A model generated the notes under the pieces. That model was not told where the DNA came from, did not search any database, and saw only the letters and a program-made list of their open reading frames with translations. This document shows positions 47,901-62,900 of a stretch of DNA of 64,000 nucleotides, in pieces. The position numbers and the translations under genes were made by a program. The number at the start of each line of letters is the position of its first letter. Within the stretch, counting starts at the first letter, position 1. This stretch comes from Halichondria panicea (Eukaryota; Porifera; Demospongiae; Suberitida; Halichondriidae): contig NC_087377.1 of assembly GCF_963675165.1 (NCBI RefSeq), positions 6,341,122-6,405,121 on the forward strand, written 5' to 3'.

Positions 47901-50900
47901 CTTCACCAGAGGCTTCCACGGTGAGTGTGGCAGTTCCACCCGCTTCCGCATTCACATCGCTCGGTTGTACGTCAATTGCAGGACCTGTACACAAAGACGA
48001 GTAAAGCATGGACATGCCCGCCACACATGCAGACACAAATCAGATGAACTCACCGACGGAAAGTGAGACAGTGTCAGAATCGACAATTCCTCCATTGACA
48101 GTTGTAATTCGCACTCTATAGTCGCCAGCGTCATCTGGTCCAGCATTGGTAATCCGTAAAGTGGATGCGGTGGCTCCTTCGATCTCTCCATCAGGACCAA
48201 ACCACTGGTAGCTCAGTCCCTCTCCGGTTGCCACCACACTGAGCGTGGCATTCCCACCCCGCTCAACGTCCACATTCTCTGGTTGGGTCCCAATCACGGG
48301 GGCTTCGCCTGAAACCGACATGCACACGAGTAATAATACCTGAGCCGAACAAATACGCATGTTTCAATTAATCTCACCGATAGACAGGGTTGCAGCATCA
48401 GAGGTGACTGATCCCGCACTGTTGGTCACAACGACCGTGTAGTCTCCCGCATCGCCAGGCTCAGCGTTGAAAACTGTCAACGTTCCTGAAGTGGACCCCT
48501 CAATCTCTCCGTCACTGTCAGTCAGAGCCACTCCGCCAGGACCAAACCACTGGTAGGTCAGTCCTGCACCAGTGGCCTCCACGGTGAATGAGGCACTTCC
48601 GCCTTGCTCGACACCCACACTCTCTGGTTGGGTCTCAATTTCAGGGGCTACATAGAGTGAGTAGTGAAACGATCAGCACTGAACTCAGCATTGCTTGTTT
48701 GGCACGAACAATGGAAGGGATTCACCACCGAGTCGACCATAATCAACTAAGTTTAACGCATGCTGCCCACACGCACTCAATTCGGTACGAACTCAAGAAA
48801 CGGCTCGGCCAGGGTGAATATACATTTACCTGTGGTTGTGATTGTAATGGTTGACGTGAAACCAGCTCCATCCGCTGGATCGGTTGCACTGATGACAATG
48901 GTCTGGCTTCCTGAAGCTCCAGCGACAGACACAAAGAACGGGAATTGTCCACCTGCATGCAAACAGAAACAATGCGTCAATCACACGAGACCAACAAACG
49001 ATGGATGAATTAAGGCATGCAGCAGAGACACCAAAACTCACATCCTTCTGTTACTGATGAATCATTGAAGCTGCACTCAAAGTCCAAGCCGTCGAGGTCC
49101 CTACTTGACGTGCAGCTCACACTCACTTGCTGAGACTCAGCGAGGAACTCGGCACTGCAGTTCAGGATCAGAGGAGCAAGTGTGGGACCTTGGGTAGGTT
49201 GAGCTGGATGTGTGGAATGGGGAACGTTTGACTAGCACACACTGACTATTATTATATCCTTCCGAAAACCACACGTATAATTACACATGCACTAGCAAGA
49301 ATAATTATAATTGCACTTGAACCGGAAAAATACACATGTTTCAATTAATCTCACCGATAGACAGGGTTGCAGCATCAGAGATGACTGATCCCGCACTGTT
49401 GGTCACAACGACTGTGTAGTCTCCAGCATCGCCAGACTCAACATTGATGATTTGCAGGGTGGATGAATTGGATCCTTCGATGTCTCCGTCGACGTCAGTG
49501 AGAGCGTTCCCGCCAGGACCAAACCACTGGTAGCTCAATCCTTCACCAGAGGCTTCCACGGTGAGTGTGGCAGTTCCACCCGCTTCCGCATTCACATCGC
49601 TCGGTTGTACGTCAATTGCAGGACCTGTACACAAAGACGAGTAAAGCATGGACATGCCCGCCACACATGCAGACACAAATCAGATGAACTCACCGACGGA
49701 AAGTGAGACAGTGTCAGAATCGACAATTCCTCCATTGACAGTTGTAATTCGCACTCTATAGTCGCCAGCGTCATCTGGTCCAGCATTGGTAATCCGTAAA
49801 GTGGATGCGGTGGCTCCTTCGATCTCTCCATCAGGACCAAACCACTGGTAGCTCAGTCCCTCTCCGGTTGCCACCACACTGAGCGTGGCATTCCCACCCC
49901 GCTCAACGTCCACATTCTCTGGTTGGGTCCCAATCACGGGGGCTTCGCCTGAAACCGACATGCACACGAGTAATAATACCTGAGCCGAACAAATACACAT
50001 GTTTCAATTAATCTCACCGATAGACAGGGTTGCAGCATCAGAGGTGACTGATCCCGCACTGTTGGTCACAACGACCGTGTAGTCTCCCGCATCGCCAGGC
50101 TCAGCGTTGAAAACTGTCAACGTTCCTGAAGTGGACCCCTCAATCTCTCCGTCACTGTCAGTCAGAGCCACTCCGCCAGGACCAAACCACTGGTAGGTCA
50201 GTCCTGCACCAGAGGCCTCCACGGTGAATGAGGCACTTCCGCCTTGCTCGACACCCACACTCTCTGGTTGGGTCTCAATTTCAGGGGCTACATAGAGTGA
50301 GTAGTGAAACGATCAGCACTGAACTCAGCATTGCTTGTTTGGCACGAACAATGGAAGGGATTCACCACCGAGTCGACCATAATCAACTAAGTTTAACGCA
50401 TGCTGCCCACACGCACTCAATTCGGTACGAACTCAAGAAACGGCTCGGCCAGGGTGAATATACATTTACCTGTGGTTGTGATTGTAATGGTTGACGTGAA
50501 ACCAGCTCCATCCGCTGGATCGGTTGCACTGATAACAATGGTCTGGCTTCCTGAAGCTCCAGCGACAGACACAAAGAACGGGAATTGTCCACCTGCATGC
50601 AAACAGAAACAATGCGTCAATCACACGAGACCAACAAACGATGGATGAATTAAGGCATGCAGCAGAGACACCAAAACTCACATCCTTCTGTTACTGATGA
50701 ATCATTGAAGCTGCACTCAAAGTCCAAGCCGTCGAGGTCCCTACTTGACGTGCAGCTCACACTCACTTGCTGAGACTCAGCGAGGAACTCGGCACTGCAG
50801 TTCAGGATCAGAGGAGCAAGTGTGGGACCTTGGGTAGGTTGAGCTGCATGTGTGGAATGGGGAACGTTTGACTAGCACACACTGACTATTATTATATCCT

Positions 50901-53900
50901 TCCGAAAACCACACGTATAATTACACATGCACTAGCAAGAATAATTATAATTGCACTTGAACCGGAAAAATAGGCATGTTTCAATCTCTCACCAATAGAC
51001 AGAGTTGCAGCATCAGAGACGACTGATCCCGCACTGTTGGTCACAACGACTGTGTAATCTCCAGCATCGCCAGACTCAGCATTGATAATTTGCAGGGTGG
51101 ATGAATTGGATCCTTCGATGTCTCCGTCGACGTCAGTGAGAGCGTTCCCGCCAGGACCAAACCACTGGTAGCTCAATCCTTCACCAGAGGCTTCCACGGT
51201 GAGTGTGGCAGTTCCACCCGCTTCCGCATTCACATCGCTCGGTTGTACGTCAATTGCAGGACCTGTACACAAAGACGAGTAAAGCATGGACATGCCCGCC
51301 ACACATGCAGACACAAATCAGATGAACTCACCGACGGAAAGTGAGACAGTGTCAGAATCGACAATTCCTCCATTGACAGTTGTAATTCGCACTCTATAGT
51401 CGCCAGCGTCATCTGGTCCAGCATTGGTAATCCGTAAAGTGGATGCGGTGGCTCCTTCGATCTCTCCATCAGGACCAAACCACTGGTAGCTCAGTCCCTC
51501 TCCGGTTGCCACCACACTGAGCGTGGCATTCCCACCCCGCTCAACGTCCACATTCTCTGGTTGGGTCCCAATCACGGGGGCTTCGCCTGAAACCGACATG
51601 CACACGAGTAATAATACCTGAGCCGAACAAATACGCATGTTTCAATTAATCTCACCGATAGACAGGGTTGCAGCATCAGAGATGACTGATCCCGCACTGT
51701 TGGTCACAACGACTGTGTAGTCTCCAGCATCGCCAGACTCAACATTGATGATTTGCAGGGTGGATGAATTGGATCCTTCGATGTCTCCGTCAACGTCAGT
51801 GAGAGCGTCCCCGCCAGGACCAAACCACTGGTAGCTCAACAGTCCTTCACCAGAGGCTTCCACGGTGAATGTGGCAGTCCCACCCGCTTCCGCAGCATTC
51901 ACATCGCTCGGCTGTACGTCAATTGCAGGACCTGTACACAAAGGCAAGTAAAGCATGAACATGCACGCCCGCCACACAGACACAAACTGAGCCGTAAGAA
52001 TATAGGCATGTTTCAAATCTCACCAATAGACAGACTTGCAGCATCAGAGGTGACTGATCCCGCACTGTTGGTCACAACGACCGTGTAGTCTCCCGCATCG
52101 CCAGGCTCAGCGTTGAAAACTGTCAACGTTCCTGAAGTGGACCCCTCAATCTCTCCGTCACTGTCAGTCAGAGCCACTCCGCCAGGACCAAACCACTGGT
52201 AGGTCAGTCCTGCACCAGAGGCCTCCACGGTGAATGAGGCACTTCCGCCTTGCTCGACACCCACACTCTCTGGTTGGGTCTCAATTTCAGGGGCTACATA
52301 GAGTGAGTAGTGAAACGATCAGCACTGAACTCAGCATTGCTTGTTTGGCACGAACAATGGAAGGGATTCACCACCGAGTCGACCATAATCAACTGGACCG
52401 CTCACCCACTTTTTAGAGGCTCAACGTGCTATGCTGCTATCAGCGGTGCACACACATGCAGTTACGTTGAGGAGGATCGAGCTTAGTTTACACTCTATAA
52501 TTGTAGTTTACACGGCCATGACGTACGTACTACGATAAACACAAACAAGGGGAACGACACTTTCACCATAATAATTATACTAAAAAGTTTAACGCATGCT
52601 GCCCACACGCACTCAATTCGGTACGAACTCAAGAAACGGCTCGGCCAGGGTGAATATACATTTACCTGCGGTTGTGATTGTAATGGTTGACGTGAAACCA
52701 GCTCCATCCGCTGGATCGGTTGCACTGATGACAATGGTCTGGCTTCCTGAAGCTCCAGCGACAGACACAAAGAACGGGAATTGTCCACCTGCATGCAAAC
52801 AGAAACAATGCGTCAATCACACGAGACCAACAAACGATGGATGAATTAAGGCATGCAGCAGAGACACCAAAACTCACATCCTTCTGTTACTGATGAATCA
52901 TTGAAGCTGCACTCAAAGTCCAAGCCGTCGAGGTCCCTACTTGACGTGCAGCTCACACTCACTTGCTGAGACTCAGCGAGGAACTCGGCACTGCAGTTCA
53001 GGATCAGAGGAGCAAGTGTGGGACCTTGGGTAGGTTGAGCTGCATGTGTGGAATGGGGAACGTTTGACTAGCACACACTGACTATTATTATATCCTTCCG
53101 AAAACCACACGTATAATTACACATGCACTAGCAAGAATAATTATAATTGCACTTGAACCGGAAAAATAGGCATGTTTCAATCTCTCACCAATAGACAGAG
53201 TTGCAGCATCAGAGACGACTGATCCCGCACTGTTGGTCACAACGACTGTGTAATCTCCAGCATCGCCAGACTCAGCATTGATAATTTGCAGGGTGGATGA
53301 ATTGGATCCTTCGATGTCTCCGTCGACGTCAGTGAGAGCGTTCCCGCCAGGACCAAACCACTGGTAGCTCAATCCTTCACCAGAGGCTTCCACGGTGAGT
53401 GTGGCAGTTCCACCCGCTTCCGCATTCACATCGCTCGGTTGTACGTCAATTGCAGGACCTGTACACAAAGACGAGTAAAGCATGGACATGCCCGCCACAC
53501 ATGCAGACACAAATCAGATGAACTCACCGACAGAAAGTGAGACAGTGTCAGAATCGACAATTCCTCCATTGACAGTTGTAATTCGCACTCTATAGTCGCC
53601 AGCGTCATCTGGTCCAGCATTGGTAATCCGTAAAGTGGATGCGGTGGCTCCTTCGATCTCTCCATCAGGACCAAACCACTGGTAGCTCAGTCCCTCTCCG
53701 GTTGCCACCACACTGAGCGTGGCATTCCCACCCCGCTCAACGTCCACATTCTCTGGTTGGGTCCCAATCACGGGGGCTTCGCCTGAAACCGACATGCACA
53801 CGAGTAATAATACCTGAGCCGAACAAATACACATGTTTCAATTAATCTCACCGATAGACAGGGTTGCAGCATCAGAGGTGACTGATCCCGCACTGTTGGT

Positions 53901-56900
53901 CACAACGACCGTGTAGTCTCCCGCATCGCCAGGCTCAGCGTTGAAAACTGTCAACGTTCCTGAAGTGGACCCCTCAATCTCTCCGTCACTGTCAGTCAGA
54001 GCCACTCCGCCAGGACCAAACCACTGGTAGGTCAGTCCTGCACCAGAGGCCTCCACGGTGAATGAGGCACTTCCGCCTTGCTCGACACCCACACTCTCTG
54101 GTTGGGTCTCAATTTCAGGGGCTACATAGAGTGAGTAGTGAAACGATCAGCACTGAACTCAGCATTGCTTGTTTGGCACGAACAATGGAAGGGATTCACC
54201 ACCGAGTCGACCATAATCAACTAAGTTTAACGCATGCTGCCCACACGCACTCAATTCGGTACGAACTCAAGAAACGGCTCGGCCAGGGTGAATATACATT
54301 TACCTGTGGTTGTGATTGTAATGGTTGACGTGAAACCAGCTCCATCCGCTGGATCGGTTGCACTGATGACAATGGTCTGGCTTCCTGAAGCTCCAGCGAC
54401 AGACACAAAGAACGGGAATTGTCCACCTGCATGCAAACAGAAACAATGCGTCAATCACACGAGACCAACAAACGATGGATGAATTAAGGCATGCAGCAGA
54501 GACACCAAAACTCACATCCTTCTGTTACTGATGAATCATTGAAGCTGCACTCAAAGTCCAAGCCGTCGAGGTCCCTACTTGACGTGCAGCTCACACTCAC
54601 TTGCTGAGACTCAGCGAGGAACTCGGCACTGCAGTTCAGGATCAGAGGAGCAAGTGTGGGACCTTGGGTAGGTTGAGCTGCATGTGTGGAATGGGGAACG
54701 TTTGACTAGCACACACTGACTATTATTATATCCTTCCGAAAACCACACGTATAATTACACATGCACTAGCAAGAATAATTATAATTGCACTTGAACCGGA
54801 AAAATACACATGTTTCAATTAATCTCACCGATAGACAGGGTTGCAGCATCAGAGATGACTGATCCCGCACTGTTGGTCACAACGACTGTGTAGTCTCCAG
54901 CATCGCCAGACTCAACATTGATGATTTGCAGGGTGGATGAATTGGATCCTTCGATGTCTCCGTCGACGTCAGTGAGAGCGTTCCCGCCAGGACCAAACCA
55001 CTGGTAGCTCAATCCTTCACCAGAGGCTTCCACGGTGAGTGTGGCAGTTCCACCCGCTTCCGCATTCACATCGCTCGGTTGTACGTCAATTGCAGGACCT
55101 GTACACAAAGACGAGTAAAGCATGGACATGCCCGCCACACATGCAGACACAAATCAGATGAACTCACCGACGGAAAGTGAGACAGTGTCAGAATCGACAA
55201 TTCCTCCATTGACAGTTGTAATTCGCACTCTATAGTCGCCAGCGTCATCTGGTCCAGCATTGGTAATCCGTAAAGTGGATGCGGTGGCTCCTTCGATCTC
55301 TCCATCAGGACCAAACCACTGGTAGCTCAGTCCCTCTCCGGTTGCCACCACACTGAGCGTGGCATTCCCACCCCGCTCAACGTCCACATTCTCTGGTTGG
55401 GTCCCAATCACGGGGGCTTCGCCTGAAACCGACATGCACACGAGTAATAATACCTGAGCCGAACAAATACGCATGTTTCAATTAATCTCACCGATAGACA
55501 GGGTTGCAGCATCAGAGGTGACTGATCCCGCACTGTTGGTCACAACGACCGTGTAGTCTCCCGCATCGCCAGGCTCAGTGTTGAAAACTGTCAACGTTCC
55601 TGAAGTGGACCCCTCAATCTCTCTGTCACTGTCAGTCAGAGCCACTCCGCCAGGACCAAACCACTGGTAGGTCAGTCCTGCACCAGAGGCCTCCACGGTG
55701 AATGAGGCACTTCCGCCTTGCTCGACACCCACACTCTCTGGTTGGGTCTCAATTTCAGGGGCTACATAGAGTGAGTAGTGAAACGATCAGCACTGAACTC
55801 AGCATTGCTTGTTTGGCACGAACAATGGAAGGGATTCACCACCGAGTCGACCATAATCAACTGGACCGCTCACCCACTTTTTAGAGGCTCAACGTGCTAT
55901 GCTGCTATCAGCGGTGCACACACATGCAGTTACGTTGAGGAGGATCGAGCTTAGTTTACACTCTATAATTGTAGTTTACACGGCCATGACGTACGTACTA
56001 CGATAAACACAAACAAGGGGAACGACACTTTCACCATAATAATTATACTAAAAAGTTTAACGCATGCTGCCCACACGCACTCAATTCGGTACGAACTCAA
56101 GAAACGGCTCGGCCAGGGTGAATATACATTTACCTGCGGTTGTGATTGTAATGGTTGACGTGAAACCAGCTCCATCCGCTGGATCGGTTGCACTGATGAC
56201 AATGGTCTGGCTTCCTGAAGCTCCAGCGACAGACACAAAGAACGGGAATTGTCCACCTGCATGCAAACAGAAACAATGCGTCAATCACACGAGACCAACA
56301 AACGATGGATGAATTAAGGCATGCAGCAGAGACACCAAAACTCACATCCTTCTGTTACTGACGAATCATTGAAGCTGCACTCAAAGTCCAAGCCGTCGAG
56401 GTCCCTACTTGACGTGCAGCTCACACTCACTTGCTGAGACTCAGCGAGGAACTCGGCACTGCAGTTCAGGATCAGAGGAGCAAGTGTGGGACCTTGGGTA
56501 GGTTGAGCTGCATGTGTGGAATGGGGAACGTTTGACTAGCACACACTGACTATTATTATATCCTTCCGAAAACCACACGTATAATTACACATGCACTAGC
56601 AAGAATAATTATAATTGCACTTGAACCGGAAAAATAGGCATGTTTCAATCTCTCACCAATAGACAGAGTTGCAGCATCAGAGACGACTGATCCCGCACTG
56701 TTGGTCACAACGACTGTGTAATCTCCAGCATCGCCAGACTCAGCATTGATAATTTGCAGGGTGGATGAATTGGATCCTTCGATGTCTCCGTCGACGTCAG
56801 TGAGAGCGTTCCCGCCAGGACCAAACCACTGGTAGCTCAATCCTTCACCAGAGGCTTCCACGGTGAGTGTGGCAGTTCCACCCGCTTCCGCATTCACATC

Positions 56901-59900
56901 GCTCGGTTGTACGTCAATTGCAGGACCTGTACACAAAGACGAGTAAAGCATGGACATGCCCGCCACACATGCAGACACAAATCAGATGAACTCACCGACG
57001 GAAAGTGAGACAGTGTCAGAATCGACAATTCCTCCATTGACAGTTGTAATTCGCACTCTATAGTCGCCAGCGTCATCTGGTCCAGCATTGGTAATCCGTA
57101 AAGTGGATGCGGTGGCTCCTTCGATCTCTCCATCAGGACCAAACCACTGGTAGCTCAGTCCCTCTCCGGTTGCCACCACACTGAGCGTGGCATTCCCACC
57201 CCGCTCAACGTCCACATTCTCTGGTTGGGTCCCAATCACGGGGGCTTCGCCTGAAACCGACATGCACACGAGTAATAATACCTGAGCCGAACAAATACAC
57301 ATGTTTCAATTAATCTCACCGATAGACAGGGTTGCAGCATCAGAGGTGACTGATCCCGCACTGTTGGTCACAACGACCGTGTAGTCTCCCGCATCGCCAG
57401 GCTCAGCGTTGAAAACTGTCAACGTTCCTGAAGTGGACCCCTCAATCTCTCCGTCACTGTCAGTCAGAGCCACTCCGCCAGGACCAAACCACTGGTAGGT
57501 CAGTCCTGCACCAGAGGCCTCCACGGTGAATGAGGCACTTCCGCCTTGCTCGACACCCACACTCTCTGGTTGGGTCTCAATTTCAGGGGCTACATAGAGT
57601 GAGTAGTGAAACGATCAGCACTGAACTCAGCATTGCTTGTTTGGCACGAACAATGGAAGGGATTCACCACCGAGTCGACCATAATCAACTAAGTTTAACG
57701 CATGCTGCCCACACGCACTCAATTCGGTACGAACTCAAGAAACGGCTCGGCCAGGGTGAATATACATTTACCTGTGGTTGTGATTGTAATGGTTGACGTG
57801 AAACCAGCTCCATCCGCTGGATCGGTTGCACTGATAACAATGGTCTGGCTTCCTGAAGCTCCAGCGACAGACACAAAGAACGGGAATTGTCCACCTGCAT
57901 GCAAACAGAAACAATGCGTCAATCACACGAGACCAACAAACGATGGATGAATTAAGGCATGCAGCAGAGACACCAAAACTCACATCCTTCTGTTACTGAT
58001 GAATCATTGAAGCTGCACTCAAAGTCCAAGCCGTCGAGGTCCCTACTTGACGTGCAGCTCACACTCACTTGCTGAGACTCAGCGAGGAACTCGGCACTGC
58101 AGTTCAGGATCAGAGGAGCAAGTGTGGGACCTTGGGTAGGTTGAGCTGCATGTGTGGAATGGGGAACGTTTGACTAGCACACACTGACTATTATTATATC
58201 CTTCCGAAAACCACACGTATAATTACACATGCACTAGCAAGAATAATTATAATTGCACTTGAACCGGAAAAATAGGCATGTTTCAATCTCTCACCAATAG
58301 ACAGAGTTGCAGCATCAGAGACGACTGATCCCGCACTGTTGGTCACAACGACTGTGTAATCTCCAGCATCGCCAGACTCAGCATTGATAATTTGCAGGGT
58401 GGATGAATTGGATCCTTCGATGTCTCCGTCGACGTCAGTGAGAGCGTTCCCGCCAGGACCAAACCACTGGTAGCTCAATCCTTCACCAGAGGCTTCCACG
58501 GTGAGTGTGGCAGTTCCACCCGCTTCCGCATTCACATCGCTCGGTTGTACGTCAATTGCAGGACCTGTACACAAAGACGAGTAAAGCATGGACATGCCCG
58601 CCACACATGCAGACACAAATCAGATGAACTCACCGACGGAAAGTGAGACAGTGTCAGAATCGACAATTCCTCCATTGACAGTTGTAATTCGCACTCTATA
58701 GTCGCCAGCGTCATCTGGTCCAGCATTGGTAATCCGTAAAGTGGATGCGGTGGCTCCTTCGATCTCTCCATCAGGACCAAACCACTGGTAGCTCAGTCCC
58801 TCTCCGGTTGCCACCACACTGAGCGTGGCATTCCCACCCCGCTCAACGTCCACATTCTCTGGTTGGGTCCCAATCACGGGGGCTTCGCCTGAAACCGACA
58901 TGCACACGAGTAATAATACCTGAGCCGAACAAATACACATGTTTCAATTAATCTCACCGATAGACAGGGTTGCAGCATCAGAGGTGACTGATCCCGCACT
59001 GTTGGTCACAACGACCGTGTAGTCTCCCGCATCGCCAGGCTCAGCGTTGAAAACTGTCAACGTTCCTGAAGTGGACCCCTCAATCTCTCCGTCACTGTCA
59101 GTCAGAGCCACTCCGCCAGGACCAAACCACTGGTAGGTCAGTCCTGCACCAGAGGCCTCCACGGTGAATGAGGCACTTCCGCCTTGCTCGACACCCACAC
59201 TCTCTGGTTGGGTCTCAATTTCAGGGGCTACATAGAGTGAGTAGTGAAACGATCAGCACTGAACTCAGCATTGCTTGTTTGGCACGAACAATGGAAGGGA
59301 TTCACCACCGAGTCGACCATAATCAACTAAGTTTAACGCATGCTGCCCACACGCACTCAATTCGGTACGAACTCAAGAAACGGCTCGGCCAGGGTGAATA
59401 TACATTTACCTGTGGTTGTGATTGTAATGGTTGACGTGAAACCAGCTCCATCCGCTGGATCGGTTGCACTGATAACAATGGTCTGGCTTCCTGAAGCTCC
59501 AGCGACAGACACAAAGAACGGGAATTGTCCACCTGCATGCAAACAGAAACAATGCGTCAATCACACGAGACCAACAAACGATGGATGAATTAAGGCATGC
59601 AGCAGAGACACCAAAACTCACATCCTTCTGTTACTGATGAATCATTGAAGCTGCACTCAAAGTCCAAGCCGTCGAGGTCCCTACTTGACGTGCAGCTCAC
59701 ACTCACTTGCTGAGACTCAGCGAGGAACTCGGCACTGCAGTTCAGGATCAGAGGAGCAAGTGTGGGACCTTGGGTAGGTTGAGCTGCATGTGTGGAATGG
59801 GGAACGTTTGACTAGCACACACTGACTATTATTATATCCTTCCGAAAACCACACGTATAATTACACATGCACTAGCAAGAATAATTATAATTGCACTTGA

Positions 59901-62900
59901 ACCGGAAAAATAGGCATGTTTCAATCTCTCACCAATAGACAGAGTTGCAGCATCAGAGACGACTGATCCCGCACTGTTGGTCACAACGACTGTGTAATCT
60001 CCAGCATCGCCAGACTCAGCATTGATAATTTGCAGGGTGGATGAATTGGATCCTTCGATGTCTCCGTCGACGTCAGTGAGAGCGTTCCCGCCAGGACCAA
60101 ACCACTGGTAGCTCAATCCTTCACCAGAGGCTTCCACGGTGAGTGTGGCAGTTCCACCCGCTTCCGCATTCACATCGCTCGGTTGTACGTCAATTGCAGG
60201 ACCTGTACACAAAGACGAGTAAAGCATGGACATGCCCGCCACACATGCAGACACAAATCAGATGAACTCACCGACGGAAAGTGAGACAGTGTCAGAATCG
60301 ACAATTCCTCCATTGACAGTTGTAATTCGCACTCTATAGTCGCCAGCGTCATCTGGTCCAGCATTGGTAATCCGTAAAGTGGATGCGGTGGCTCCTTCGA
60401 TCTCTCCATCAGGACCAAACCACTGGTAGCTCAGTCCCTCTCCGGTTGCCACCACACTGAGCGTGGCATTCCCACCCCGCTCAACGTCCACATTCTCTGG
60501 TTGGGTCCCAATCACGGGGGCTTCGCCTGAAACCGACATGCACACGAGTAATAATACCTGAGCCGAACAAATACACATGTTTCAATTAATCTCACCGATA
60601 GACAGGGTTGCAGCATCAGAGGTGACTGATCCCGCACTGTTGGTCACAACGACCGTGTAGTCTCCCGCATCGCCAGGCTCAGCGTTGAAAACTGTCAACG
60701 TTCCTGAAGTGGACCCCTCAATCTCTCCGTCACTGTCAGTCAGAGCCACTCCGCCAGGACCAAACCACTGGTAGGTCAGTCCTGCACCAGAGGCCTCCAC
60801 GGTGAATGAGGCACTTCCGCCTTGCTCGACACCCACACTCTCTGGTTGGGTCTCAATTTCAGGGGCTACATAGAGTGAGTAGTGAAACGATCAGCACTGA
60901 ACTCAGCATTGCTTGTTTGGCACGAACAATGGAAGGGATTCACCACCGAGTCGACCATAATCAACTAAGTTTAACGCATGCTGCCCACACGCACTCAATT
61001 CGGTACGAACTCAAGAAACGGCTCGGCCAGGGTGAATATACATTTACCTGTGGTTGTGATTGTAATGGTTGACGTGAAACCAGCTCCATCCGCTGGATCG
61101 GTTGCACTGATGACAATGGTCTGGCTTCCTGAAGCTCCAGCGACAGACACAAAGAACGGGAATTGTCCACCTGCATGCAAACAGAAACAATGCGTCAATC
61201 ACACGAGACCAACAAACGATGGATGAATTAAGGCATGCAGCAGAGACACCAAAACTCACATCCTTCTGTTACTGATGAATCATTGAAGCTGCACTCAAAG
61301 TCCAAGCCGTCGAGGTCCCTACTTGACGTGCAGCTCACACTCACTTGCTGAGACTCAGCGAGGAACTCGGTACTGCAGTTCAGGATCAGAGGAGCAAGTG
61401 TGGGACCTTGGGTAGGTTGAGCTGCATGTGTGGAATGGGGAACGTTTGACTAGCACACACTGACTATTATTATATCCTTCCGAAAACCACACGTATAATT
61501 ACACATGCACTAGCAAGAATAATTATAATTGCACTTGAACCGGAAAAATAGGCATGTTTCAATCTCTCACCAATAGACAGAGTTGCAGCATCAGAGACGA
61601 CTGATCCCGCACTGTTGGTCACAACGACTGTGTAATCTCCAGCATCGCCAGACTCAACATTGATAATTTGCAGGGTGGATGAATTGGATCCTTCGATGTC
61701 TCCGTCGACGTCAGTGAGAGCGTTCCCGCCAGGACCAAACCACTGGTAGCTCAATCCTTCACCAGAGGCTTCCACGGTGAGTGTGGCAGTTCCACCCGCT
61801 TCCGCATTCACATCGCTCGGTTGTACGTCAATTGCAGGACCTGTACACAAAGACGAGTAAAGCATGGACATGCCCGCCACACATGCAGACACAAATCAGA
61901 TGAACTCACCGACGGAAAGTGAGACAGTGTCAGAATCGACAATTCCTCCATTGACAGTTGTAATTCGCACTCTATAGTCGCCAGCGTCATCTGGTCCAGC
62001 ATTGGTAATCCGTAAAGTGGATGCGGTGGCTCCTTCGATCTCTCCATCAGGACCAAACCACTGGTAGCTCAGTCCCTCTCCGGTTGCCACCACACTGAGC
62101 GTGGCATTCCCACCCCGCTCAACGTCCACATTCTCTGGTTGGGTCCCAATCACGGGGGCTTCGCCTGAAACCGACATGCACACGAGTAATAATACCTGAG
62201 CCGAACAAATACGCATGTTTCAATTAATCTCACCGATAGACAGGGTTGCAGCATCAGAGATGACTGATCCCGCACTGTTGGTCACAACGACTGTGTAGTC
62301 TCCAGCATCGCCAGACTCAACATTGATGATTTGCAGGGTGGATGAATTGGATCCTTCGATGTCTCCGTCAACGTCAGTGAGAGCGTCCCCGCCAGGACCA
62401 AACCACTGGTAGCTCAACAGTCCTTCACCAGAGGCTTCCACGGTGAATGTGGCAGTCCCACCCGCTTCCGCAGCATTCACATCGCTCGGCTGTACGTCAA
62501 TTGCAGGACCTGTACACAAAGGCAAGTAAAGCATGAACATGCACGCCCGCCACACAGACACAAACTGAGCCGTAAGAATATAGGCATGTTTTAAATCTCA
62601 CCAATAGACAGACTTGCAGCATCAGAGGTGACTGATCCCGCACTGTTGGTCACAACGACCGTGTAGTCTCCCGCATCGCCAGGCTCAGCGTTGAAAACTG
62701 TCAACGTTCCTGAAGTGGACCCCTCAATCTCTCCGTCACTGTCAGTCAGAGCCACTCCGCCAGGACCAAACCACTGGTAGGTCAGTCCTGCACCAGAGGC
62801 CTCCACGGTGAATGAGGCACTTCCGCCTTGCTCGACACCCACACTCTCTGGTTGGGTCTCAATTTCAGGGGCTACATAGAGTGAGTAGTGAAACGATCAG

